Origin: Bacillota bacterium
GTDB lineage: Bacteria > Bacillota > Clostridia > Christensenellales > Aristaeellaceae
Assembly: GCA_023402355.1 (NCBI GenBank)
Contig: JAEXCG010000091.1
Span: 1-24,642, forward strand
Reading direction: 5' to 3'
DNA: 24,642 nucleotides
Of this stretch, positions 15,007-22,144 are shown in pieces; position 1 is the first letter of the stretch, and each line of letters begins with the position of its first letter. Both the position numbers and the translations under genes were made by a program. Under the pieces are notes generated by a model, which saw nothing but the letters and a program-made list of their open reading frames with translations, was not told the DNA's origin and searched no databases.

Positions 15007-15310
15007 ATGACAGAGAAGATTCAGGAACGCGCCATCGAGGCAGCCGCCAAGTTCGTGGACCGCCGGGGCTACGAGGTGCTCGACAAGGCCTGGTCCGCCG
15101 AAGAGGGGATCTCGGTCGACCTGGTCGCCAGGGACGGGGACGCGATCGTGTTCATCGACGTCGCCGCCCGCGAGGGCATCGACAAGGGCCTCCCCGAAGA
15201 GGACCCCGCCGGCTGCCGCCAGCGCATGGAGATTGCGGCGGCAAGGTGGCTGGCGGAGCACGCCGAGGAGCTCGCGGACATCACCGTCCGGTTCGACCTG
15301 ATAGCCCTGA
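15007..15310 (+). pseudogene. YraN/UPF0102-like protein, 3' end removed by the insertion sequence
   Basis: About 101 codons remain. The fragment AIEAAAKFVDRRGYEVLDKA, then SVDLVARDGDAIVFIDVAAR, and finally VRFDLIAL follows the YraN (UPF0102) plan, a small restriction-nuclease-like fold of about 110-130 aa. In YraN the second core strand usually reads V-E-V-K; here it reads I-D-V-A, so the catalytic-type lysine is replaced. Start is ATG 15007 behind CCGAAAGGGG. The frame is cut at 15311 by the IS left end and runs on into IS sequence. The missing tail is not found after the IS right end. YraN function is poorly known. Confidence 0.6.
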
Positions 15311-15365
15311 TGGATTGGCTACACTTAACGGGACAGTTTCATGAGGACCTTCGGAAGGAGGGCGC

Positions 15366-15653
15366 ATGGCCGACCCGAAGTACCCCCGGCGCTTCACCGA
15401 CGAGTTCAAGCGCCAGATCGTCGACCTTTACAACGCCGGCAAGCCGCCGTCCGAGATCGAGCGGGAGTACGATCTGGGCCACTCGACCCTGAGGCGCTGG
15501 ATAAAATCGATAAACGCCACCGGCTCGCCGCACGCCGCCGACAACAGGACGCCGGAGCAGAACAGGATCATCGAGCTGGAGCGCGAGAACAAGAGGCTGC
15601 GGATGGAGGTCGACGTCCTAAAACAAGCAGCGCTGATATTCGCACGAAAGTGA
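15366..15653 (+). CDS. IS3-family transposase OrfA
   Basis: This 95-aa protein binds the ends of the insertion sequence. Residues 8-45 form a helix-turn-helix (RRFTDEFKRQIVDLYNAGK, then TLRRWIK). Residues 61-90 form a leucine-zipper-like coiled coil (NRIIELERENKRLRMEVDVL). Start is ATG 15366 with GGAAGGAGG upstream. Its stop overlaps the possible GTG start of OrfB. A fused OrfAB protein made by -1 frameshifting is usual in this family; an A-rich run (CTAAAAC) near 15618-15624 is a candidate slippery site. Confidence 0.88.
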   Translation: MADPKYPRRFTDEFKRQIVDLYNAGKPPSEIEREYDLGHSTLRRWIKSINATGSPHAADNRTPEQNRIIELERENKRLRMEVDVLKQAALIFARK

Positions 15654-16507
15654 CGGTGATAGCGGCGAACGCCGGCCGCTACCCGGTATCAGCGCAGTGC
15701 AGGATCCTCGGCGTGCCCCGCTCGACCTACTACCGCCTCCGATCGCGGCCCGATCCGGCGCCGGAGCCCGACCCCGTCGCACCCGACGTGCTGGCGGCCC
15801 ATGCGGAGAGCAAGGGAAGGTACGGGGCGAGGAAGGTCAAGGCGTCGCTCGAAAGGCGCGGCGTCGTCGCGAGCCGCAGGCGGATATCGCGGATCATGAG
15901 GGAGAACGGCCTTTCGAGCGCGTACGGGAAGAAGCGCTTCAAGGCCCACCCCGGCAAGCCGAACGAGGCGGAGCTGCCGAACCTGGTCGCCCGCGAGTTC
16001 GACGGCCGCGCGCCGCGCACGCACGTATGCAGCGACCTCACCTACGTGCGCGTCGCCGGCTCCTGGCGCTACGTCTGCCTGCTCGTCGACCTCTACAACA
16101 GGGAGATAGTCGGCCACTCGGCCGGCGCGCGCAAGGACGCGCGGCTCGTGAAGGCCGCCTTCGCCACCCTCGAGTTCCCGGTATCCGACATCGAGGTGTT
16201 CCACACCGACCGCGGCAGCGAGTTCGACAACGCCGAGATCGACCTCGTGCTGGAGGCCTTCGGCGTCGAGCGGTCGCTCTCCGCCAAGGGCTGCCCCTAC
16301 GACAACGCGGCCGGCGAGTCGACGAACAGGATACTCAAGGCGGAGTTCGTCTACCGCGAGGGCTTCTCGGACCTCCGCGACCTGCAATCCAAGCTGTCCG
16401 ACTACGTCCACTGGTACAACAACTTCAGGCTCCACTCAAAACTGGGATACATGAGCCCCGTCGAGTTCAGGAAGGCGGGACTGTCCCTCGAAAAACTGTC
16501 CAAATAA
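15650..16507 (+). CDS. IS3-family transposase OrfB (DDE integrase core)
   Basis: This is the catalytic subunit, about 285 aa if started at GTG 15650; in vivo it may be made only as an OrfAB frameshift product. An HTH_21-type region (KGRYGARKVKASLERRGVV) precedes the rve integrase core. Catalytic residues are visible: Asp in CSDLTYVR near base 16034, Asp in FHTDRGSEFDN near 16207 and Glu in NAAGESTNR near 16317. The ending WYNNFRLHSKLGYMSPVEF is typical of the family. The frame is -1 relative to OrfA. No inactivating change is seen. Confidence 0.88.
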   Translation: MTVIAANAGRYPVSAQCRILGVPRSTYYRLRSRPDPAPEPDPVAPDVLAAHAESKGRYGARKVKASLERRGVVASRRRISRIMRENGLSSAYGKKRFKAHPGKPNEAELPNLVAREFDGRAPRTHVCSDLTYVRVAGSWRYVCLLVDLYNREIVGHSAGARKDARLVKAAFATLEFPVSDIEVFHTDRGSEFDNAEIDLVLEAFGVERSLSAKGCPYDNAAGESTNRILKAEFVYREGFSDLRDLQSKLSDYVHWYNNFRLHSKLGYMSPVEFRKAGLSLEKLSK

Positions 16508-16548
16508 ATGTTGCCAATCCACCCGCACATTGTACAGGCCCCGCCTCG

Positions 16549-16592
16549 CGCGGATCTCACGCGGACCTGACGCGAACCTAACGCGGATCTCG
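16549..16592 (+). repeat. Four tandem 11-bp iteron-like repeats upstream of parA
   Basis: The units are CGCGGATCTCA, CGCGGACCTGA, CGCGAACCTAA and CGCGGATCTCG, directly abutting. The 11-bp period puts each copy on nearly the same helix face, as in ParB centromere sites or replication iterons. They lie 126 bases before parA. A centromere (parS/parC-like) role is inference. Confidence 0.65.
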
Positions 16593-16633
16593 CCCGCAGT
16601 CCGCGCCCCATGCGCCCCCTCGTTCGAACATAG

Positions 16634-16690
16634 CAGTACGTTTCTGTACTGTTATATGCTAAATTGTGGACACAGTACAGTTTCGTACGG
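16634..16690 (+). promoter_or_regulatory. Paired GTAC-N6-GTAC operators in the parA promoter region
   Basis: Site 1 is CAGTAC-GTTTCT-GTACTG (16634-16651, perfect 6-bp arms). Site 2 is CAGTAC-AGTTTC-GTACGG (16673-16690, one mismatch). Their centres are 39 bp apart. Between them is an AT-rich stretch with a -10-like TATGCT (16655-16660), unusual in this GC-rich neighbourhood. The arrangement fits autoregulation of the parAB operon by ParA, ParB or an unseen repressor. The remaining bases of 16522-16717 show no gene. Confidence 0.6.
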
Positions 16691-16717
16691 TTTTGAAAGC
16701 TACCCGAAAGGCCGAAG

Positions 16718-17485
16718 ATGAAGACGATAGCCATAAGCAACTACAAAGGGGGCGTCGGCAAGACCACGACCGCGGTGAACCTGGCGTCCGTGTTCGCGTC
16801 GAAAGGCCGGCGCGTGCTCCTCGTCGACCTCGACCCGCAGGCGTCGGCGACCGACTACTTCGGCCTCTACAACCGGGCGGAAGAGGAGGGGCGGAGCACC
16901 ATCGAACTGCTCTACGGGCACGCCCCCGTCGCGGACCTCGCCTTCGGGACGGACGTCGAGGGGCTCTCGGTGATCCCCTCGATCATCGACCTGGTCGACC
17001 AGAACGAGCTCCTGCTCCACGAGCAGACGCTCAAGTTCGCGCTCGCCGACGCGGCGGGAGACTACGACATCGCCATCATCGACTGCTCGCCGGTGATGAA
17101 GCGGCTGGCGGTCAACGCCTACATCGCCGCCTCCGCGGGGGGCATGGTGGTGATCCCGGTCAAGCTCGACGGCTCGGTCATGAGGGGGACCGCCCTCACG
17201 GTCAACGCCATGAGGCGGGTCAGCGACGCGCTGCGGCTCCCGACCCCCAACTTCAGGATCCTGCGGACGTGCGTCCCCGGGCGCCAGACGCGGAGCAACG
17301 CGACGGGCACCGAGGTCCTCGACAGGTTCTTCGCCGGCAGGCAGTTCGAGACGAGCATCCACTCCTCGACCAAAGTCGGCGAAGGCTCCTGGGTCTGGAA
17401 GCCGGTCGTCGACTACGCCCCGTCGAGCAGGCCCGCGCAGGACTACCTCGCCCTCGCCGAGGAGGTGGACCGTGAGCTCTCCTAA
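16718..17485 (+). CDS. parA: ParA-family partition ATPase
   Basis: This 255-aa ATPase drives segregation of the element by forming ATP-dependent patterns on the nucleoid together with ParB. The deviant Walker A is KGGVGKTT at residues 10-17, the A' motif is LLVDLDPQAS near 35-44, and Walker B is DIAIIDCSP near 120. The protein starts directly at the ATPase core, so it lacks the N-terminal HTH of P1-type ParA; operon repression would need another protein. Start is ATG 16718 behind CCGAAAGG. It overlaps parB by 14 bases. Operators and iteron-like repeats lie upstream. The call is strong. Confidence 0.92.
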   Translation: MKTIAISNYKGGVGKTTTAVNLASVFASKGRRVLLVDLDPQASATDYFGLYNRAEEEGRSTIELLYGHAPVADLAFGTDVEGLSVIPSIIDLVDQNELLLHEQTLKFALADAAGDYDIAIIDCSPVMKRLAVNAYIAASAGGMVVIPVKLDGSVMRGTALTVNAMRRVSDALRLPTPNFRILRTCVPGRQTRSNATGTEVLDRFFAGRQFETSIHSSTKVGEGSWVWKPVVDYAPSSRPAQDYLALAEEVDRELS

Positions 17486-18380
17486 AGACGCCGCGAAGGC
17501 TTTCACCATCGCAGGGCTCCTCGACGAGAGCGCCGCCACCAGGAGGCGCTTCCCCATAGAGGAGATAGAGGTCTCGGACATCGAAGACCATCCCGGGAAC
17601 GCCGTCTACTCGATGGACGAGGAGGCCATCGGGAGGCTTGCCGAGTCCATACGCAGGGACGGGCTCACGGACATACCGCTCGTCAGGAAGCTTCCCGACG
17701 GAGGGTTCCAGATGATCTCCGGGCACCGCCGCAAGGCCGCCTACAGGCTCCTAGCCGAGGACGACGAAAGCTTCGCGAGGATGCCGTGCAGGATCGTCGA
17801 AAGCGTCACGGACGAGCAGGCTATCACGCTCCTCCACGCGGCGAACTACTTCACGAGGGAGCTCTCCGTCACGGAGCGCGCCGCCGCGACGCGGGCGCTC
17901 GGGGAGGAGGTCGAGCGCATGAGGAGGAGCGACCCGGGCCTTTCCGGCATGCGCACCGAGGACATCAAAGCGGAGATCATAAGCGCCCAGACGGGCAGGA
18001 AGGTCTCCGGCAAGTCGATCCGGCGGCAGGAGGCGCTGGCGTCGATCATCGAGAACGACCTCTCCACCGGCTGGAGGAGCCTCGCCGACGAGGGGAGGCT
18101 CTCGAGCGAGGCGGTGAGGATGCTCTCGAAGGTGCCGCGGAAAGAGCAGATGCGCCTCCACGTCCGATGGACCGAGGAGGGCGGATACGGCAAGCGCGAC
18201 ACCACGGACTTCATCCGGAGGAACACCTCGAAGGGCACCGACGCGGACGATAGGCTGCGCCGGGCGGACAGGGAGATCCAGAAGTTCCTCTCCAGGCACC
18301 GAACGCCCCTCCCGCAGGCCGACCGGGGCATGATCGAGGCCATCGCCAGGCATGCCGAGGAGCTGGGAAGGCTCCTCTAG
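17472..18380 (+). CDS. parB: ParB-like partition protein
   Basis: This 302-aa protein is the centromere-binding partner of ParA. The ParB/Spo0J nuclease-like N-terminal domain (about 28-120) includes LAESIRRDGLTDIPLVRKL and the CTP-binding-type box ISGHRRKAAYRLL at 82-94. A helix-turn-helix region with RKVSGKSIRRQEALASII follows near 175-195, and the C-terminal part is helical and basic. The start is GTG 17472 inside the end of parA, so translation is coupled. The nearest candidate site is the iteron array before parA. The family call is good; DNA specificity is not known. Confidence 0.88.
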   Translation: MSSPKDAAKAFTIAGLLDESAATRRRFPIEEIEVSDIEDHPGNAVYSMDEEAIGRLAESIRRDGLTDIPLVRKLPDGGFQMISGHRRKAAYRLLAEDDESFARMPCRIVESVTDEQAITLLHAANYFTRELSVTERAAATRALGEEVERMRRSDPGLSGMRTEDIKAEIISAQTGRKVSGKSIRRQEALASIIENDLSTGWRSLADEGRLSSEAVRMLSKVPRKEQMRLHVRWTEEGGYGKRDTTDFIRRNTSKGTDADDRLRRADREIQKFLSRHRTPLPQADRGMIEAIARHAEELGRLL

Positions 18381-18455
18381 GCGTTCGGCAGGGGCTCGCG
18401 GCGAAAGAGGGCGCCTCCTCGATCGGCCGTGAGCCCCGGGTTTAGCAAGTAGCCC

Positions 18456-18650
18456 ATGGAAGGGACACAAGTCCCCTCCAATGGCTTCCCGTGGATACAG
18501 CCCCCGCGGGAAGCGCCTCCCTCCTCCCCTCGCGTCGCGAACGGGCCGGAGATCCGGCTCGGTCGCCCGGCGTATCGGAGTCGCCCCGATACGCCACGCT
18601 CCCTCATCGCGGGGGAGCCCCCGCTGGCCCCTAAGCGAAAGGTTTCGCCT
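18456..18650 (+). other. Hairpin-rich intergenic region, candidate origin of transfer
   Basis: The 270-base gap between parB and the MobC-like gene has several inverted repeats. These are CTTCCCG with CGGGAAG around 18486-18514, GCCGGA-GA-TCCGGC (18544-18557), and a perfect 10-bp stem GGCGTATCGG with CCGATACGCC around a 7-base loop (18569-18595). Relaxase elements normally carry oriT next to mobC/mobA, so this is the expected place. The nick site cannot be picked by eye. Confidence 0.45.
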
Positions 18651-19067
18651 ATGAGCAAGAAGAACCCCAAGACGGCAGACTTCCACATCCGCATGACCCC
18701 CGAAGAGCGGGCCAACATCGACGAGGTCGCCGAGAAATGCGGCCTCACGAGGTCGGACCTCATCCGCCTGCTGGCGCAGCTCCCCACCGACGAGGTCCGC
18801 GGATCGAACGTCCGCCTCGTCGTCGTCGACAGCAAAGCGATATCACGCATCCACAAGGAGATGCGCCGATTCGGCACGAACCTGAACCAGGCGACGCACG
18901 CGCTCAACTCGATCTCGTACTACTTGCGGAACGGAAGGCTCCGGTACGAGTACCTGGATGCCACGCTCCCCGACATCCGCGAAAAATTGGACGCCGTGAA
19001 CACCCGGCAGGAAAAGCTGTGTGCCGAGATGTCCCGGCTCGAGACCGCGATGTTCGCGAGGTGGTGA
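18651..19067 (+). CDS. mobC: MobC-like mobilization accessory protein
   Basis: This 138-aa protein should help the relaxase bind and open oriT. The N-terminus ADFHIRMTPEERANIDEVAE, then GLTRSDLIRLL, is a ribbon-helix-helix motif of the MobC/relaxosome type. FGTNLNQATHALNSISYYLR near residues 70-90 is the characteristic MobC segment. A C-terminal helix follows. I start it at ATG 18651 because the family begins there; the longer open frame upstream is unsupported. The gene is two bases ahead of the relaxase gene and follows the hairpin region that may hold oriT. Confidence 0.85.
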   Translation: MSKKNPKTADFHIRMTPEERANIDEVAEKCGLTRSDLIRLLAQLPTDEVRGSNVRLVVVDSKAISRIHKEMRRFGTNLNQATHALNSISYYLRNGRLRYEYLDATLPDIREKLDAVNTRQEKLCAEMSRLETAMFARW

Positions 19068-19069
19068 GA

Positions 19070-20362
19070 ATGCCGGTGCTGAAGCCGATATCCGGGCATG
19101 GAAGCTGCGTCCCGGTCCAAAGGTACCTCGAGAAGAACGGGCGCGCGCTCGCACGCGATTTCTTCAACTTCTCCGAAATGCCGGACGCAGACCCCATGAG
19201 CGAACCCGAATTGGGGAAAGCCTTCGATTGGGCGGCGGAAATGGACGCCTTCAGGGCCGAATGCGGCAACGACGACCCATGGAACGGGAAGAAGGCCCGT
19301 ACCTTCAAGCATTTCGTGCTGTCCCCCTCCCCGGAAGACGATGTAAGCCTCGAGAAGCTTAGGGAGCTCTCGCAGGCATGGGTGCGAAGGTTCTTCCCCG
19401 ACTACCACGTCGCGATCGTCTACCACGACGACAACGAGGGCCGTATCCCCCACGCGCACATCGTCGTGAACAACACGAACGTGGTCACGGGCAGGAGGAT
19501 GCACACCGACGATCCGCTCGAGCTCAACCGGGCGCTGCAGGAGATGGCGGCGAAGCGGGGGCTCGACGCCCTGAGCAACGAGAGGCCGAAGCCCCGCACG
19601 GGATTCCAGCGTCTCTCGTCGAACGGAACCGGCGCCCAAGCGAGGCCGCGAACCCTGCAGGAGACCTATCGCGGCCGGGCGGAGCGCAGGGCCGAGGAAA
19701 CCGGCGGATACTCCTGGGTCGCCGACATCAGAAGCCGCGTGAGCGTCGCGAAGAACCTGGCAAGGAGCGAGCGGGAGTTCCGCAGGATCCTCGGGATGAT
19801 GGGGGTCGACATGGAGGACAACTCCCCGCACGCCCGCAGACAGGACTGGATCTTCTCGCTTTCCGATGCGCCGGCCCGCCGCGTCTCGGGAGAGCGCCTG
19901 GGGGCGTCCTACGGCAAGGCCGTGCTGGAAAGGAGGCTCGTCGGCGCGCGGGTCGAGCACCTACCGGACGCATCGTCGAGAGAGCTTTTGAGGCTTGCCA
20001 AGAAGGCGATCGAGCTCAAGGACCTCGACGAGCTCGACTCGCTCTCCAGGGCGCTGGAGACCTGTAGCAGATGGGGGATAGCGTCCGTCGACGGCATAGA
20101 CAGGACGATCGCGGCGCAAAGGAGAAGGCTCGGAAACGGCGCCCCCGCCGCCCGGGAGAGAGACATCCTGGAGAGCCTCGAGGCCTTGGGGCGGGCGCGC
20201 GCCTTCCTGACGAAGAGCAAGGCGCTGCCCCTCCACGATACGAGTCGGCAAGTCGCCCGCGGCGACGGAAAGGGCGGCTGGAAGAGCGATCCGATAACGT
20301 CATCGCAGAGCTTGCCTACGCAGGAGCGGGAGCTCGATGCGAGAGGAGGGCGGCAGCGATGA
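19070..20362 (+). CDS. MOBP-type relaxase (mobilization nuclease)
   Basis: This 430-aa protein nicks oriT and leads the strand into a recipient cell. The relaxase domain fills about residues 1-230. Motif I contains Tyr19 (VQRYLEKNGRALARDF), the likely nicking residue. KHFVLSPS near 80-87 is followed by H119 and the metal-binding H128-A-H130-IVVNNTN. The C-terminal half is helical and basic. At 430 aa it is short compared with relaxases carrying helicase or primase parts. Start is ATG 19070, two bases after the MobC stop. It overlaps the next gene by ATGA. No coupling protein or secretion genes are in view, so transfer needs a helper. Confidence 0.88.
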   Translation: MPVLKPISGHGSCVPVQRYLEKNGRALARDFFNFSEMPDADPMSEPELGKAFDWAAEMDAFRAECGNDDPWNGKKARTFKHFVLSPSPEDDVSLEKLRELSQAWVRRFFPDYHVAIVYHDDNEGRIPHAHIVVNNTNVVTGRRMHTDDPLELNRALQEMAAKRGLDALSNERPKPRTGFQRLSSNGTGAQARPRTLQETYRGRAERRAEETGGYSWVADIRSRVSVAKNLARSEREFRRILGMMGVDMEDNSPHARRQDWIFSLSDAPARRVSGERLGASYGKAVLERRLVGARVEHLPDASSRELLRLAKKAIELKDLDELDSLSRALETCSRWGIASVDGIDRTIAAQRRRLGNGAPAARERDILESLEALGRARAFLTKSKALPLHDTSRQVARGDGKGGWKSDPITSSQSLPTQERELDARGGRQR

Positions 20363-20979
20363 AGGTGACAATCTCGTACGACAACGGGCGAGTCGACGTC
20401 TTCGACGACAGCCGTTTCACGGCGGCGCAGCCCTTCGGCGACAACGCCATGCTCACCAACTACGAGCTCAGGTTCGATCGCCTCGGGCAGACAGGCCTCT
20501 GGATGTGCGTCCACCACTACGACATCGACCCGGGACCGGTGCAGGCCGACTCCCAGGAAGGCACCCCGAAGGCATCGAGAAGCCGCGGATGGCAGTTCCT
20601 GCTGGCCGAGAGAGACGAGATCCCCCACGTGGTCCAGATAAAGGCGGACGAGAAGGAGCTGGCTTTCCGGGCAGGCGGAGAGCTCGTGGACGCTGCGAGG
20701 TTCAAGCAGATGGTCGACCTGTGCATCAACGACGCCTCCCAGAAGAGCAAGGCGCAGTGCGCCGTCGAACTCTTCGGCGTCCTCTCCCGCATGCCCGGCA
20801 TGTCGGTGGCGGACCCCGAGGAGATCTGCTCGGGGTTCGGCTTCGGGCTCAAGGCGTACGACGAGGCGCTTTCGATCAGCGCCTCGGCACCCAGGGCTTC
20901 CGGCGGGCAGAACCCCGAAGAAGACCCGGGCGAATCAAAGGATTGGATGGAGGGATTGGACGATGAGGTTCCTGGTTAA
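20359..20979 (+). CDS. Hypothetical protein coupled to the relaxase gene
   Basis: This 206-aa protein is not recognised. It begins KVTISYDNGRVDVFDD, followed by a beta-rich region with WMCVHHYDI. A middle part (WQFLLAERDEIPHVVQI) reads like a second strand-rich unit. A helical C-terminal portion ends in an acidic tail (EEDPGESKDWMEGLDDE). It has no signal peptide or membrane segment. ATG 20359 overlaps the relaxase stop (ATGA) and has GAGAGGAGGG upstream, so it is translated with the relaxase and may belong to the mobilization machinery. Its tail overlaps the start of a 23-aa micro-ORF. Confidence 0.7.
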   Translation: MKVTISYDNGRVDVFDDSRFTAAQPFGDNAMLTNYELRFDRLGQTGLWMCVHHYDIDPGPVQADSQEGTPKASRSRGWQFLLAERDEIPHVVQIKADEKELAFRAGGELVDAARFKQMVDLCINDASQKSKAQCAVELFGVLSRMPGMSVADPEEICSGFGFGLKAYDEALSISASAPRASGGQNPEEDPGESKDWMEGLDDEVPG

Positions 20980-21034
20980 AGCGACGGTAGGGTTCTTCGG
21001 CTGGCTGATCCGAGCCGTGTTCAGGTTCATGTAG
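20963..21034 (+). CDS. 23-aa hydrophobic micro-protein
   Basis: The frame starts at ATG 20963 behind GGAGGGA and encodes MRFLVKATVGFFGWLIRAVF followed by RFM, one short membrane-spanning helix with arginines at both ends. It overlaps the end of the 206-aa gene by 17 bases and ends 11 bases before the next start, filling the operon with no slack. It could be a small membrane peptide or only a leader that couples translation. There is no family match from memory. Confidence 0.4.
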   Translation: MRFLVKATVGFFGWLIRAVFRFM

Positions 21035-21045
21035 AGGAGTGCAGG

Positions 21046-21756
21046 ATGAATGGCAAGCTCAGAGAACTCAAGAAGAAGATGCTCGATGCCTTCGAGGGCA
21101 GAAAGAGGACGGCCGTCATCTCAGGCTGCGCCGCGGTGGTCTTCATAGTCGCGGCATGCTTCACCGCGATTGCCGCGAACCAGATCAACCTGTCTTCTGA
21201 AAGCAGCAAGACGGAAGAGCAAATAGCCGCCGAAAACGCGAGCATATCGGACAACAACCCAACCGATCAAGGAAACGCCGAGATGGGACTCGACGCTACC
21301 GAAGCAGGCGCGCCTGACATCCGTCCATCTGAAAGCCAAAGTGCAAAAGAATCCACAACAGCCGATCATACAGTAGCGGGTAGCAGCACAACCGTCATCG
21401 ATGAGGATAACGCGAACGCCTCAAGCTCGAATGAAGACTCTGCTAAATCGCAATCGGGTAGCACTAGTGATTCCCAGAGGATCTGGGTCGAGGACACCGA
21501 GAAGATCTGGGTCGTCGACAAAGCCGCATGGGTCGAGACAATCCCCGTCTACGAGAGCGTCGAGAGATCGATCTGCAACATCTGCGGCGCCGACATCACG
21601 GGAAGCACGTCGGCACACAACAAGCAGCACATGCTCGCCGGAGAAGGCTCCGGCTACCACAGCGAAGTTCAACGGGTGAAGATCGGAGAAGAGACCATCG
21701 AGCACCGCGAGGAAGGGCATTGGGAGACCGTTGTTGTTGGAGGCCATTGGGAATAA
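21046..21756 (+). CDS. Membrane-anchored protein with C-terminal C2H2 zinc finger
   Basis: This 236-aa protein has a basic N-terminus, one membrane segment at about 22-45 (AVISGCAAVVFIVAACFTAI), a long Ser/Thr/Asn/Glu-rich linker (46-145) and a compact C-terminal domain. The domain has a repeated tryptophan pattern (RIWVEDTEKIWVVDKAAWVE) and a zinc finger, C177-x2-C180-x10-H191-x3-H195. It ends EEGHWETVVVGGHWE. The topology places the finger outside the cell, which is unusual for a C2H2 unit. I recall similar tails in hypothetical proteins from gut Actinobacteria and Clostridia. Start is ATG 21046 behind AGAGGAG. It closes the mobilization operon; surface exclusion or mating contact is a guess. 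Confidence 0.65.
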   Translation: MNGKLRELKKKMLDAFEGRKRTAVISGCAAVVFIVAACFTAIAANQINLSSESSKTEEQIAAENASISDNNPTDQGNAEMGLDATEAGAPDIRPSESQSAKESTTADHTVAGSSTTVIDEDNANASSSNEDSAKSQSGSTSDSQRIWVEDTEKIWVVDKAAWVETIPVYESVERSICNICGADITGSTSAHNKQHMLAGEGSGYHSEVQRVKIGEETIEHREEGHWETVVVGGHWE

Positions 21757-21853
21757 GCATTTCGATTGCAAATCCAGCAAACAGCGATTTCGCCTTCCTC
21801 GTTCCTATCGGGCGCCGCACAATCCCTTGAATTGCAAATGTTGGACCGGAACC

Positions 21854-22144
21854 TCAGTTTTGGCTCTCTTGGCCCCTCTCGATGAGCTCGGTCAGGGCGG
21901 ACCTGTAAGCCTCCTCATCAAGACGCAGAGCTTCTAAGAAATCTTTTGTCGCCAGGAGAACGATTTCCTCGAATTTTTTCTTGTCAAACTCTTCGTGCTC
22001 ACAGTCAATCTTGAGTTCATCTGGGTCAAAAATGTCTTTAACCTTCACAATTTCGTCGACGAGCCCTTTGATGTCTGGCGCATCGGTTGTCAGAGTCACT
22101 GCGTGACCCGGAGCGAGCGTTACGGTTATGTCTTTACTCTCCAT
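21854..22144 (-). CDS. Small acidic partner of the TrlF-like ATPase
   Basis: This 96-aa protein begins MESKDITVTLAPGHAVTLTT, a short strand pair, and continues as acidic helices (DEIVKVKDIFDPDELK, then KKKFEEIVLLATKDFLEALR). It has no membrane segment. The start ATG 22144 lies inside the end of the ATPase gene (11-base overlap), so the two are translationally coupled and probably act together. There is no recognised family. It could be a regulatory subunit or an antitoxin-like partner; both are inference. A 97-base gap separates it from the convergent zinc-finger gene. Confidence 0.6.
   Translation of the reverse strand: MESKDITVTLAPGHAVTLTTDAPDIKGLVDEIVKVKDIFDPDELKIDCEHEEFDKKKFEEIVLLATKDFLEALRLDEEAYRSALTELIERGQESQN

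Larger units (their letters stand above)
15311..16521 (+). mobile_element. IS3-family insertion sequence, complete
   Basis: The element is 1,211 bp with terminal inverted repeats starting TGGATTGGC at both ends (24 of the outer 29 bases agree, including GGACAGTTT). It encodes OrfA and OrfB in overlapping frames as IS3-family elements do. The flanking bases (CCTGA on the left, CCCGC on the right) do not match, so no target duplication is seen; a deletion next to the element is likely. Both reading frames look intact. Confidence 0.88.

Noticed and set aside
15689..16581. Open frames in other phases over the insertion sequence
   Set aside because: The transposase frames carry the HTH and the DDE residues; the others are composition artefacts.
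16549..16592. Tandem 11-bp repeats considered as a CRISPR array
   Set aside because: The units abut with no spacers and are far too short; iteron-like is the better reading.
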